Source: Desulfonatronospira thiodismutans ASO3-1
GTDB lineage: Bacteria > Desulfobacterota > Desulfovibrionia > Desulfovibrionales > Desulfonatronovibrionaceae
Assembly: GCF_000174435.1 (NCBI RefSeq)
Contig: NZ_ACJN02000001.1
Location: 485,658-549,657, forward strand
Direction of reading: 5' to 3'
Length of the DNA: 64,000 nt
Shown here: positions 52,022 through 62,828 of the stretch, piece by piece
How positions within the stretch are numbered: position 1 is the first letter of the stretch
Layout: every line of letters starts with the position of its first letter
Made by a program: the position numbers and the translations under genes
The notes under the pieces: generated by a model
The model's input: the letters and a program-made list of their open reading frames with translations, nothing else
Told to the model about the DNA's origin: nothing
The model's database searches: none

Positions 52022-52249
52022 ATGTTTTTTTCAAGGAAGCAGGAAGGTTTTTCCTTTCTGGGATTTGTTGTTGTTCTGGCCCTGATTGCTTTTTTGCTTA
52101 TGATAGCAATTCCCCAGTACCTGGAATACCGCGACAGGGATCAGGATAACACAGGCTTGCTGGATGATCCTGTAAAAATTTCTCAGGCCTGGGATAAGGA
52201 AATAAGTAATAATAACCTGTACGTTGTCTTATCCAGCACTCACTTTTGA
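52022..52249 (+). CDS. Type IV pilin-like protein, truncated by a repeat
   Basis: The protein has 75 residues. KQEGFSFLGFVVVLALIAFLLMIAIPQYLEYRDRD is a prepilin-type leader and hydrophobic helix with the cleavage site at G-F, though the usual Glu at position 5 of the mature protein is replaced by Gly. The short globular part ends in LSSTHF, which is encoded by the start of a TCCAGCACTCACTTT hairpin. So the original C-terminus is probably lost. Possibly non-functional. Confidence 0.6.
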   Translation: MFFSRKQEGFSFLGFVVVLALIAFLLMIAIPQYLEYRDRDQDNTGLLDDPVKISQAWDKEISNNNLYVVLSSTHF

Positions 52250-52332
52250 ATACTATTATTTACCTGGTACTTCTCCATTGTCAAAAGTGAGTGCCGGATC
52301 GAAAAACGTTCCCACGCAGAGCGTGGGAACGA
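52231..52332. repeat. Hairpin pair: TCCAGCACTCACTTTTGA and GTTCCCACGC palindrome
   Basis: Inverted arms 52231-52248 and 52279-52296, followed at 52304-52332 by cgttcccacgcagagcgtgg, the same palindrome as at 631-727. The first arm overlaps the end of the pilin-like gene. Confidence 0.7.
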
Positions 52333-52465
52333 TAAAGAAGAGTTTTATCTTTGAAAAGGGCTTAAATATTACCATGAATTAAACATTATCCGGCGGCTGT
52401 GCAGCATAAAGGGTAACTATAAAGAATTTGACCGTTTTTTTCTTTTGAATTAAGCGGGGCTGATT

Positions 52466-52909
52466 GTGAAATTTCTGTATATTTTACTAGCCCTGGCAGC
52501 CGGTATAATGATGCCGGTGCAGGCCGGCATCAACGCGTTGCTGGGAGCCCAGATCAAAAGCCCCATCATGGCCGCAGCAGTATCCTTTACAGTGGGTGCT
52601 GCATTCCTGATCCTGCTTTGCATCATGCTTCGCATCCCTGCACCGGCTATGTCGCTCTGGGGCAAGCTCCCCCTCTGGATGTGGACCGGAGGTCTGCTAG
52701 GGGCTTTTTTTGTGACCACCACAATTATTCTGGCTCCCAAGCTTGGGGCAGTAACCCTTCTGGCTTCACTGATCACGGCCCAGATGACCGCTTCTATTAT
52801 TCTGGACCATTACGGTCTTATCGGCTATCCTGTACAGCCAGTAAACATGGGACGGGTTCTCGGGGTCATATTCCTGATTCTGGGAGTCCTCCTTGTGCAG
52901 AGATACTGA
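52466..52909 (+). CDS. DMT-type transporter of the YdcZ (DUF606) family
   Basis: The protein has 147 residues and about five membrane helices. GIMMPVQAGINALLGAQIKSPIMAAAVSFTVGAAFL and GGLLGAFFVTTTIILAPKLGAVTLLASLITAQMTASIILDHYGLIG match the family. Start GTG 52466. Substrate unknown. It lies 28 bases before proA. Confidence 0.9.
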   Translation: MKFLYILLALAAGIMMPVQAGINALLGAQIKSPIMAAAVSFTVGAAFLILLCIMLRIPAPAMSLWGKLPLWMWTGGLLGAFFVTTTIILAPKLGAVTLLASLITAQMTASIILDHYGLIGYPVQPVNMGRVLGVIFLILGVLLVQRY

Positions 52910-52937
52910 CACAAATCCTTGATATCTGGAGGTTTAA

Positions 52938-54197
52938 ATGAGTTTGGAGCAACAGGTCAAAGATGTTTCCCGCAAGGCCCGGGATGCCGGCAGGCTTATG
53001 GCCAGGGCGGACTCGGAAAAGAAAAACAGGGCCCTGGAAATACTGGCGGATTTGCTGGAGCAAAATAGCGCAAAAATCTTTGAGGCCAATATCAAAGATA
53101 TCCAGGAGGCGGAAACAAGGGGGTTGGACAAAGCCAGGGTGGAGAGGCTCAAACTCGATTCCGGCGCCGTAAAATCCATGGCCGGAGCCTGCAGGGAAGT
53201 GGCTGCCATGCATGATCCCGTAGGAGAAATCGAGTCCATGCACAAAAGACCCAGTGGTATTACTGTGGGCAGGATGCGCATCCCCTTAGGCGTGGTGGCC
53301 ATTATTTATGAATCCAGGCCCAATGTCACCATTGACGCGGCTATATTGTGCCTCAAGGCGGGCAATGCCATAATTTTAAGGGGCGGATCCGAGGCGGCCA
53401 ATTCCAATGAGGCTCTGGCCGGGCTTATATCCACAGCTCTGGCCCAGAGCGGGTTGCCAGAAAGCGGAGTCTGCTGCCTGCCCTCCACTGACCGGGAAGC
53501 GGTACGCATAATGCTCAAGCAGGACGACTGCATAGACGTGGTCATCCCCAGGGGTGGTGAGGGGCTTATCCGTGCCGTGGTCCAGGATGCGACCATGCCC
53601 GTGCTCAAGCATTACAAGGGAGTATGCCACATCTATGTGCACAACGACGCCGACCTGGATCGAGCTGTAGATATTATCCAGAACGCCAAGGTTCAAAGAC
53701 CCGGAGTGTGCAACGCCCTGGAGTGCCTGCTTGTGCACTCTGACGTTGCCGGAAACTTTCTGCCCCGTTTGAGCTACAGGCTGGCAGGTGACCAGGTGGA
53801 ATACAGGGCCTGTGAGAGGTCCCTGCCTCTTCTCGGAGACGCTGCCAGGCCTGCTTCTCCTGAGGACTTCGGCTGTGAATTTCTGTCCCTGACCATGGCT
53901 GTGCGGGTTGTAGACAGCCAGGACCAGGCCCAGGAGCATATAGATAAATACGGATCAGGACATTCCGAGGCTATCCTGACCAGGGACTATTCCAGTTCCA
54001 TGCGATTCATGCGGGAAGTGGATGCTTCAGCGGTCTTTGTAAACGCCTCCACCAGGTTCAATGATGGCGGACAGTTCGGACTGGGAGCTGAAATAGGCAT
54101 ATCCACCTCCAAGCTGCACGCATACGGACCCATGGGAGTGCGGGAACTCACCAGCACCAAGTTTGTGGTCCTGGGTGAAGGACAGATACGTTGTTGA
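52938..54197 (+). CDS. proA: Gamma-glutamyl phosphate reductase
   Basis: The protein has 419 residues, normal for ProA. IPLGVVAIIYESRPNVTIDAA, LKAGNAIILRGGSEA, DVVIPRGGEGLIRAV, and the catalytic Cys in KVQRPGVCNALECLLVH are clear, as is ASTRFNDGGQFGLGAEIGIST. It reduces glutamyl 5-phosphate with NADPH in proline synthesis. GGAGG precedes the ATG. proB is not adjacent. Confidence 0.97.
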   Translation: MSLEQQVKDVSRKARDAGRLMARADSEKKNRALEILADLLEQNSAKIFEANIKDIQEAETRGLDKARVERLKLDSGAVKSMAGACREVAAMHDPVGEIESMHKRPSGITVGRMRIPLGVVAIIYESRPNVTIDAAILCLKAGNAIILRGGSEAANSNEALAGLISTALAQSGLPESGVCCLPSTDREAVRIMLKQDDCIDVVIPRGGEGLIRAVVQDATMPVLKHYKGVCHIYVHNDADLDRAVDIIQNAKVQRPGVCNALECLLVHSDVAGNFLPRLSYRLAGDQVEYRACERSLPLLGDAARPASPEDFGCEFLSLTMAVRVVDSQDQAQEHIDKYGSGHSEAILTRDYSSSMRFMREVDASAVFVNASTRFNDGGQFGLGAEIGISTSKLHAYGPMGVRELTSTKFVVLGEGQIRC

Positions 54198-54286
54198 GCA
54201 TAGGGCATGGGGCATAGGGCATGGGGAAGATGGCATGGAGCATGGGGCATGGGGAAGATGGCATGGAGCATGGGGCATGGGAAAGA
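54196..54286 (+). repeat. Heptamer tandem repeat at the proA stop
   Basis: Thirteen 7-base units: gagcata, gggcatg, gggcata, gggcatg, gggaaga, tggcatg, gagcatg, gggcatg, gggaaga, tggcatg, gagcatg, gggcatg, ggaaaga. The first unit overlaps the last base pair of the proA TGA. A 35-base higher-order period is visible. Related gtatggg text continues to about 54340. Confidence 0.85.
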
Positions 54287-54385
54287 AGTATGCAGGTATG
54301 GGAGTATCGGTGTATGGGAGTGGGAAAAGGCTGTGTTCGGGTGTGGGAATCTGGGCTTTTTGGAGTATGTAAACCTGGATTTTGA

Positions 54386-56440
<2,055 letters not shown>

Positions 56441-56628
56441 GCCCTGCTTATGCGCCTTTGAACATGCTCAAGGTTCAAGAAGAACTTCAGGGTTTGCGGA
56501 TTTTCATTGCAGTTCATGCCTGCTCTTCCCCTTGCAAAAAAAGTTATGCTTAGCAGTCAATTGTTTTGAGTTAAGAAAAAATACGCTATACTGGACAGGA
56601 TCAAATCAATATATTTCAAGGAGGCTTT

Positions 56629-57411
56629 ATGCAGACACAGGTAATAGTCATGGGAGCCAAAGGCCGCATGGGAAGCACTATTTCTAAGCTGGCCATGGAG
56701 GATTCTCAGCTTGACCTGGTGGGAGTGGTTGAAAGAGAGGACAATCTGGACGGCCTGGACAGCTTGTCGTGCAAAGTGGACAGCGATCTTTCCAGGATAC
56801 TGGATTCTTTTCCAGGTGCAGTAGTGATTGATTTTACTGTTCCAGAGGCAAGCATGGAAACCGTGGAAAAATGCTCCAGTGCTGGTGCCGCGGCTGTAAT
56901 CGGCACCACCGGCTTTACTGCTGAGCAGTCACAAAAGCTTGAAAGCCTGGCCGCATCCACCAGGCTTTTCTGGGCTCCGAATATGAGCGTAGGCATTAAT
57001 GTCCTCATTCAGATCCTTCCGGAACTGCTCAAGAGTCTGGGTGAGAAGTACGACCTGGAAATAATGGAGATTCACCACAAGTTCAAAAAGGATGCCCCTT
57101 CAGGTACTGCGGTCAAGCTGGCCCAGATCCTGGCTGAAACCAAAGGGCTGGATATGGACAGGCACGGCGTATACGCTCGTCACGGCATAATCGGAGAAAG
57201 ACAGAAAGACGAAGTGGGAGTTCAAACCCTGCGCGGCGGGGATGTAGTGGGAGAGCATACTTTTTATTTTCTGGGACCCGGCGAAAGGGTGGAGGTGACT
57301 CACAGGGCCCATTCCAGGGAGACTTTCGCCCAGGGCGCTCTAAGGGCTGCAAGATGGCTTGTAGAGCAGAAACCCGGGAAGCTTTATTCAATGGCGGATA
57401 TTTTTGCCTGA
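56629..57411 (+). CDS. dapB: 4-hydroxy-tetrahydrodipicolinate reductase
   Basis: The protein has 260 residues. The NAD(P) motif is VIVMGAKGRMGSTISKLA, followed by VVIDFTVPEA, VIGTTGFT, and the substrate signature EIHHKFKKDAPSGTA. RGGDVVGEHTFYF is the usual C-terminal segment. It acts in diaminopimelate and lysine synthesis. AAGGAGG precedes the ATG. Confidence 0.97.
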   Translation: MQTQVIVMGAKGRMGSTISKLAMEDSQLDLVGVVEREDNLDGLDSLSCKVDSDLSRILDSFPGAVVIDFTVPEASMETVEKCSSAGAAAVIGTTGFTAEQSQKLESLAASTRLFWAPNMSVGINVLIQILPELLKSLGEKYDLEIMEIHHKFKKDAPSGTAVKLAQILAETKGLDMDRHGVYARHGIIGERQKDEVGVQTLRGGDVVGEHTFYFLGPGERVEVTHRAHSRETFAQGALRAARWLVEQKPGKLYSMADIFA

Positions 57412-57433
57412 AAACCATCAGGATAAACACTGA

Positions 57434-57592
57434 GTAACCATTCAGGTTGGGCAGGTACTGGCCAGGGGACAGTCCCGCACTTATTTTTTTCTGATGAACA
57501 ATTTACAGATGCGAGCGTTAGAAAAATAAGTGCGGGGACAGTCCCCTGGCCTAATGCCATGAGTCACCACCGAGCACTCCCTGAATGGTTAC
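57434..57592. mobile_element. Family-1 MITE with a CCCGCACTTATTTT core, 159 bp
   Basis: Ends GTAACCATTCAGG and CCCTGAATGGTTAC; flanks AACACTGA and AACACTAA match at 7 of 8. The core is the cccgcacttattttt/aaaaataagtgcggg hairpin otherwise found in family-2 relics, so the two families share a module. Confidence 0.8.
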
Positions 57593-57644
57593 AACACTAA
57601 AAACAGTAGCACCTGGTCAAGGTACGGAACTAAAGGAGTTTAAC

Positions 57645-57734
57645 ATGAAAGAAGGATTGATACTTTTTTTGAAGGTTATGGCTGTTCCTATTATAGCCAT
57701 AACTGTAGTGCTGATTCTTATATTTACCAACTGA
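57645..57734 (+). CDS. Predicted 29-residue membrane peptide
   Basis: A textbook AAAGGAG lies 6 bases before ATG 57645. The product is MKEGLILFLK then a hydrophobic run ending IFTN: one basic N-terminus and one membrane helix. It could be a small membrane protein or a holin-like or toxin-like peptide; no family is recognised. Supported only by ribosome site and composition. Confidence 0.4.
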   Translation: MKEGLILFLKVMAVPIIAITVVLILIFTN

Positions 57735-57764
57735 TATTGCCTTCAGCTACAGTTAAATCAGGGA

Positions 57765-57812
57765 TATGTCCCAGTGCCACATGCAAAAAGCTGAACAGAT
57801 ACAATTTGTAAT
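57765..57812. repeat. Family-2 MITE right-end remnant
   Basis: tgtcccagtgccacatgcaa followed by aaagctgaacagatac matches the right end of family-2 elements (ccccatgccacatgcaaagc...). No left end is present. Confidence 0.55.
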
Positions 57813-57847
57813 TATTTGCAAGCTGAAAATAAAGCAACCACACAAAT

Positions 57848-58441
57848 GTGATTCAATCAAAATATGAATTAATGTACAGATCACTTTTTAAATACATTTT
57901 GGTCTTTTTTGTGTTTACTGGAATGTCATTTTTGCATGTCTATGAATCCAGAGCACAACCGCTGGACTTTTCCAGCTTCTTGATCGATACTCAGGAAGAC
58001 TATCTTGTGGCCATGTTTTCCATTGATATCGAGGAGTTTGAAAAGATTCAGAAGGCTTTGCACGATGGAAACAAGATAAGTATGATCTGTACTATCAAGT
58101 TGAAAAGGCACAGGACCCTTTTCTGGAATAAAAATATACAAGAGAAGACCATCGAGGTCGACATGGCAAAAGACCTCTTGTCAGAAGAGTACATGATCAA
58201 ATTTCCAGACAAGACATATACTCTGAAAAAACTGCAGGAGGACAGCTTTGACGCTCTGTTTGAAAATATCAGCATAAAGCTCGCTCCGCTGGAAGAACTT
58301 ATGCCCCAGAGAGATTACAAACTCCACATTGGAATAAGGGTTATTTCTAAGGACGTCCCCCAGTGGATAAAATCCACGCTGTTTTTTTTGTCATGGGATG
58401 TAGTTCCTGAAGTACGCTACGAGAAGGAGTTTTCATTTTAA
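57848..58441 (+). CDS. DUF4390 protein preceding an NtrY-like kinase
   Basis: The protein has up to 197 residues (GTG 57848; ATG 57872 is an alternative). A signal-peptide-like segment (YILVFFVFTGMSFLHVYESRAQ) leads into a beta-rich domain with LVAMFSIDIEEFEKIQKALHDG, KRHRTLFWNKN and WIKSTLFFLSWDVVPEVRYEKEF, the DUF4390 pattern. In many proteobacteria DUF4390 is found directly before NtrY-type kinases, as here. Presumably a periplasmic accessory of the kinase. Confidence 0.78.
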   Translation: MIQSKYELMYRSLFKYILVFFVFTGMSFLHVYESRAQPLDFSSFLIDTQEDYLVAMFSIDIEEFEKIQKALHDGNKISMICTIKLKRHRTLFWNKNIQEKTIEVDMAKDLLSEEYMIKFPDKTYTLKKLQEDSFDALFENISIKLAPLEELMPQRDYKLHIGIRVISKDVPQWIKSTLFFLSWDVVPEVRYEKEFSF

Positions 58442-58442
58442 C

Positions 58443-58495
58443 CCTGCAATGACAATGATTTTACAAGTCACCCATTTTCTAAGCGTCATTGCAGG
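58443..58495 (+). terminator. Hairpin after the DUF4390 gene
   Basis: CCTGCAATGAC and GTCATTGCAGG form an 11-bp perfect stem around a 31-base loop. The following tttaa is only weakly T-rich, so it may be a repeat or an attenuating structure. Confidence 0.45.
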
Positions 58496-58503
58496 TTTAA
58501 AAA

Positions 58504-58575
58504 GTAACCATACAGGGGATGCCGGAATCACGCCTCGTGCCAGTAATCACAACCGAGGATTCCCTGAATGGTTAC
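58504..58575. mobile_element. Internally deleted family-1 MITE, 72 bp
   Basis: Ends GTAACCATACAGGGG and TTCCCTGAATGGTTAC with flanks TTTAAAAA and GTTAAAAA (7 of 8). It separates the DUF4390 gene from the kinase gene. Confidence 0.75.
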
Positions 58576-58624
58576 GTTAAAAATATAAGGTACTGCGAGA
58601 GAATTCAAGTACAGGGTTTTAAAG

Positions 58625-60850
58625 GTGAATCAGAACACTATAGAAGTTGCCGGTCCTGATCCCAGGGAAAAACGCAGAAGGCTTAGGGAGGTTTATATTG
58701 CCCTGGCAGCAGTGGGACTAATGGGCCTTCTGACCTGGATAGAACTGCACTTTTTCGGAGTTGAATCCTACCTTTTCCTGGCCTTCTTCAATGTGAACCT
58801 TATTCTTCTACTCCTGGTACTTTTTCTGGTTGTCCGAAATGTTTTCAAGCTGGTCATTGAACGCAGGCGCAAGGTCCTGGGGTCCAAGCTCAGAACACGC
58901 TTGGTGATGACATTTATCGCCCTGTCCATTGTCCCCACTGTCCTGATGTTTTTCATTGCAGTACGCTTTGTCCACACATCGGTGGACTACTGGTTTCAGG
59001 AGCAGGTTGGCCAGTCCATGCAGCAGGCACTGGAAGTGGGTCAGGTGTTTTATGCCTCAGTCAAGCAGGGCCTGGAAGTACGTTCGGAAATCGCTCTGGA
59101 TCAGATCCGTTCCCAGCAGTATCTGTGGGGTGGCCCGGGCATGAGCAATTTTCTGGAGAACAAAAAGGAAATTGAACATGATCTGAGTCTCATGGGGATT
59201 ATCAGCCCCTCTCTAAGTGAACAGAACTGGTTTGCTGATGAGGAGTGGGAAACTTACTGGCCTGAAATCAGGCAGAGCGTTCCCTGGGATGAACTGCTTG
59301 AAAGCCCTGAATACTGGACGGGCATGTGGCCCAGTGAAGAATCTGGAGACCTGGTGGTGGGCATTATGCCTGTGGATGAGGCCAGGACGGGCTTTCTGGT
59401 TATGGGGCAGACCCTGGAGCCGGGCCTTTTGTCCAGGCTGGACGGTATTGTGCAGGGTATTGAAGAGTACCGCAAGCTGGAAACCATCAAGAACCCCATG
59501 AAGACCGCCCTGTATACCATACTGGGGGTCATCACCCTGCTGATCATTTTCGGCTCCACCTGGTTCGGTTTCAAGCTTTCCAGGGAAATATCCGCTCCAG
59601 TGCAGGCCCTGGCCGAGGGCACCGAAAGGATAGCCAGGGGAGATCTGAGTGTGCGTCTTCAGGATCAGTCCGATGACGAACTGGGGTTGCTGGTTCAATC
59701 CTTCAACAAGATGGCCAGGGACCTGGAAAAGAGTCAGAACAGCCTGACCCGGGCCAACATGCGCCTGGCCAGCCAGAATCAGGAGCTGGAATCCAGGGGC
59801 AGGTATATGCATGCAGTCCTGGATAACATTACCGCCGGAGTCATATCTGTAGATCATGAAGGCAGGATAACCACGGTAAACAAGGCGGCAGAATACATTC
59901 TGGGTATAGATAGCAGGAAAGTGCTGGGTCAGTACCCCTTAGATCTGGTGGGAGGAGAGTACGGCAGTCTGATTCACGAAGTCCTCAATCAGCTGCATGA
60001 TCTTCCGGAATCCCAGTGGCAGAGACAGCTGGACCTGGAGGTTAAGGGGCGTATTGTCAAGATACTGGTAAATGCTGTGATCCTGAGAGGGGAGCAGGGG
60101 GACGATTACGGAATCGTGGCTGTATTTGAAGACATTACCGAGCTGGAAAAGATGCAGAGGCTGGCAGCCTGGAGAGAAGTGGCCAGGCGTATAGCCCACG
60201 AGATCAAGAACCCCCTTACCCCCATCAAGCTGTCGGCACAGAGGCTGGAGAAAAAGTTTTCTTCCAGTGTAAGGGATCCATCCTTCGAGCAGAGCACCCA
60301 GCTAATTATCAGGCAGGTGGAAAACCTGCAGCAGATGGTCAGAGAATTTTCCACCTTTGCCAAGCTGCCGGAGGTCAGGCCCAGGACTGACTCCCTGGAC
60401 AGCCTGGTTCAGGAGGTGGTGTCCATGTTTGAACAGAGCCACAGGCAGATAGGCTGGGAGCTGACCATTGCCTCAAATATCCCCCAGTTCAGCTTTGACC
60501 GGGATGCCATGAAAAGGGTGCTCCTGAATATCTTTCTTAATGCGGCAGAGGCAATTGATAAAACTGGCGACGGTAAAGTGTCCATAGATCTGGATTATGA
60601 TGCCCAGCTCAACAGGGTTTTCGTGCAGGTGGCGGACAATGGCCCGGGGCTTAGTTCCGAGGAAAGGGCCAGGCTTTTTGAGCCGTATTATTCCAGCAAA
60701 AAAGAGGGAACGGGTCTTGGACTGGCCATAGCCAAATCCATAGTTTCGGATCACGGGGGGTATGTCCGGGTCAAAAGCAATCAGCCACGGGGGACTGTCT
60801 TTGTTGTTGAACTGCCGGTGCGCAATCCCGAAAGCGTAAGCATAGCCTGA
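58625..60850 (+). CDS. NtrY-like sensor histidine kinase
   Basis: The protein has 741 residues from GTG 58625. Two N-terminal membrane helices and a third (MTFIALSIVPTVLMFFIAVRF) lead to a large periplasmic domain, then a helix at about 295-320, HAMP (SREISAPVQALAEGTERIARGD), PAS (HAVLDNITAGVISVDHEGRI), a HisKA box with the phospho-acceptor His in RRIAHEIKNPLTPI and HATPase motifs (LLNIFLNAAEAID, VADNGPGLS, KEGTGLGLAIAKSIVSDHGG). It likely pairs with an NtrX-like regulator that is not in the window. Confidence 0.93.
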   Translation: MNQNTIEVAGPDPREKRRRLREVYIALAAVGLMGLLTWIELHFFGVESYLFLAFFNVNLILLLLVLFLVVRNVFKLVIERRRKVLGSKLRTRLVMTFIALSIVPTVLMFFIAVRFVHTSVDYWFQEQVGQSMQQALEVGQVFYASVKQGLEVRSEIALDQIRSQQYLWGGPGMSNFLENKKEIEHDLSLMGIISPSLSEQNWFADEEWETYWPEIRQSVPWDELLESPEYWTGMWPSEESGDLVVGIMPVDEARTGFLVMGQTLEPGLLSRLDGIVQGIEEYRKLETIKNPMKTALYTILGVITLLIIFGSTWFGFKLSREISAPVQALAEGTERIARGDLSVRLQDQSDDELGLLVQSFNKMARDLEKSQNSLTRANMRLASQNQELESRGRYMHAVLDNITAGVISVDHEGRITTVNKAAEYILGIDSRKVLGQYPLDLVGGEYGSLIHEVLNQLHDLPESQWQRQLDLEVKGRIVKILVNAVILRGEQGDDYGIVAVFEDITELEKMQRLAAWREVARRIAHEIKNPLTPIKLSAQRLEKKFSSSVRDPSFEQSTQLIIRQVENLQQMVREFSTFAKLPEVRPRTDSLDSLVQEVVSMFEQSHRQIGWELTIASNIPQFSFDRDAMKRVLLNIFLNAAEAIDKTGDGKVSIDLDYDAQLNRVFVQVADNGPGLSSEERARLFEPYYSSKKEGTGLGLAIAKSIVSDHGGYVRVKSNQPRGTVFVVELPVRNPESVSIA

Positions 60851-60901
60851 TACCCCCTGGTTTTTTCCTGCAGAGCATCTGTTTACCGCCTTTATGGTAA
60901 G

Positions 60902-61052
60902 GTATCTGTTTAGCGCTTTTAAGGAAAGCAGGGGACAGGCACTCCGGGACCCACTTGAGCATCATTTTGTGCTTAAAATATCTCATTTTTTGGGACAAGT
61001 GGGTCCCGGAAGAGCCAGTCCCCATGCCACATGCAAAGCGCTAAACAGATAC
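60902..61052. mobile_element. Family-2 MITE, 151 bp
   Basis: Ends GTATCTGTTTAGCGCTTTT and AAAGCGCTAAACAGATAC, same length as the copy at 42616 and nearly identical to it. Flanks ATGGTAAG and TTGGTAAG match at 7 of 8. It lies between the kinase gene and the next regulator. Confidence 0.88.
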
Positions 61053-61125
61053 TTGGTAAGCAGGAAAACGGTGCAGAGACTGTCAGCTCCCATCAATCTT
61101 GAGCTTACCTGGAGGGTCGAGGATT

Positions 61126-62112
61126 TTGGCCAGCTATACAGAAGAAAACATAATGGTCCTGGAACCGGACCGGGATCGTGCCCTGGAAATTGCAGAAGAT
61201 CTGAATTTGTGGGGGCTGAAGCCCTGTATTTATGCCAGTCATTTCCGGGCCCTGGGCAGAATGGAGGAGAAAAGGTTTCCCCTGGTTCTTGCTTCCATGG
61301 AGTATACCGGAATCGACGGCCTGGAATTCTGCCGCATATTGAGAAAGCGCCAGCAACTGGGGCAACTGGACTTTGCATACATAATCCTCATGGGTGAAAA
61401 CCAGCATCGTACCAGGATATGTGCAAGCTTTGACGGGGCGGATGACTTTATCATCTATCCTTTTTTAAGGTGTGAACTGAAATGGAGGGTCCTGTCAGGA
61501 CTTTCCAGGTACCGGCATCATGAAAAGTTACAGACATCATCCATGTATGACCCGGCTACCCTGGCACTTAACGAAAAGGGCCTGAAAAAGGCATTGTACC
61601 AGGAAGTAAACCGCATGGGGCGCAAAAAAGGATTTCTGTCCGCCGCGGTTCTTGATTTCAAAAACAGGGAGTGGATGGAAGTGAGCCTGGGGACCGGCCT
61701 TTGCACACAGGTAAAAGAGGAAGTCTTCAGGTTTTTAAAGGAAAAGCTGCGCAACTATGATCAGCTGGTCAGGACAGACCAGGACCGCATATGTATTATA
61801 TCAGGGGAAAACGATATAGACGGGATCACCGGTATGTTAAAAAGAATTTCCGCTTTCATTGCTGAAATGGAAGTGAATGAACCCGGCACCAGGGATTTTG
61901 ATTTTTCTCTTGCAGGATCCTTCTTAAGTGTTTCTGTGCACAGCACTTATGCCGACATTACTGCCTGCGCAGAACACGTCCATGACTGGATCAGATCCCG
62001 GGACAGTTTTTCAGACGCAGTGACCGGGTATTCCGGGACCCTGGATGAAAACGGCATACATGTAGATGGAGAACCGGTTCGCATGCATCCCGGGTCAGGC
62101 GCAGAGGATTAA
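61126..62112 (+). CDS. Degenerate receiver plus degenerate GGDEF-like regulator
   Basis: I chose TTG 61126, with GAGG about 7 bases before. About 328 residues. The receiver-like part (IMVLEPDRDRALEIAEDL) has Ser where the phospho-acceptor Asp is expected (LVLASMEYTGIDGLEF), and CRILRKRQQLG follows. The second half keeps the GGDEF layout (DPATLALNEKGLKKALYQEV) but the active motif reads RTDQDRICII, so no cyclase activity is expected. It may bind a ligand or partner. It follows the NtrY-like kinase but cannot be its usual phospho-target. Confidence 0.72.
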   Translation: MASYTEENIMVLEPDRDRALEIAEDLNLWGLKPCIYASHFRALGRMEEKRFPLVLASMEYTGIDGLEFCRILRKRQQLGQLDFAYIILMGENQHRTRICASFDGADDFIIYPFLRCELKWRVLSGLSRYRHHEKLQTSSMYDPATLALNEKGLKKALYQEVNRMGRKKGFLSAAVLDFKNREWMEVSLGTGLCTQVKEEVFRFLKEKLRNYDQLVRTDQDRICIISGENDIDGITGMLKRISAFIAEMEVNEPGTRDFDFSLAGSFLSVSVHSTYADITACAEHVHDWIRSRDSFSDAVTGYSGTLDENGIHVDGEPVRMHPGSGAED

Positions 62113-62264
62113 GTGAGCCGACTTCGGACCGGGACATCTTTTATCCTCTGCATGAAGCCGGCTCCGGGCTGTAATTTTTTAACCCGCTCTGGCTGGCTGA
62201 ATACAGGTTCATGTGCAGGACCTGAAGAGATGTTTCCGGACAGCAGGAGCAGGCATCCAAAGCA

Positions 62265-62828
62265 ATGCGCATCATTTCTGGAACCTTGAAGGGAAGAGTT
62301 TTGAAGACCGGGTCCGGTCCGGGCTACCGGCCAGCTACCGGCAAGGTACGCGAAGCGATTTTCTCCATGCTCCAGGGACAGATTGAAGACTGGTCCCGGG
62401 TACAGGTGCTCGATCTTTTCGCCGGCAGTGGAGCCGTGGGCTTAGAAGCCCTGAGCAGGGGAGCATGCACGGCGGTGTTTGTGGAGAATGACGCCCGGGC
62501 CGTTAAGATACTGCAGGAAAACCTGCAGAGACTTCAAATCCCAGTAAACCGGGCTAAACTGATAAAAAAAGACGCAGAGTCTTTTCTTGCCCGCAAGGCA
62601 GAGCATGGATTTGAACTGGTGTTTGTGGATCCTCCCTACGGAAGGAATCTCTTAAACCAGGTGCTCCCTGGAATTATCAGCCAGGGCTGGCTTTTGCCCC
62701 GGGGGGTCCTTTGCGCAGAAGTCGAATCCAGACTCCAGGTAACCCCGGAAACTTATCCGGGGCTGGACCTTATAAAAGACAAGCACTATGGGCAGACAAG
62801 GATATTGATGTGGCAAAAGACAAGTTGA
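62265..62828 (+). CDS. rsmD: 16S rRNA (guanine966-N2)-methyltransferase
   Basis: The protein has 187 residues. MRIISGTLKGRVLKT and RPATGKVREAIFSML are the RsmD start; the SAM motif is VLDLFAGSGAVGLEALSRG and the catalytic motif VFVDPPYGR. It methylates the 30S subunit during assembly. coaD begins inside its last codons, the common rsmD-coaD pair. Confidence 0.96.
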   Translation: MRIISGTLKGRVLKTGSGPGYRPATGKVREAIFSMLQGQIEDWSRVQVLDLFAGSGAVGLEALSRGACTAVFVENDARAVKILQENLQRLQIPVNRAKLIKKDAESFLARKAEHGFELVFVDPPYGRNLLNQVLPGIISQGWLLPRGVLCAEVESRLQVTPETYPGLDLIKDKHYGQTRILMWQKTS

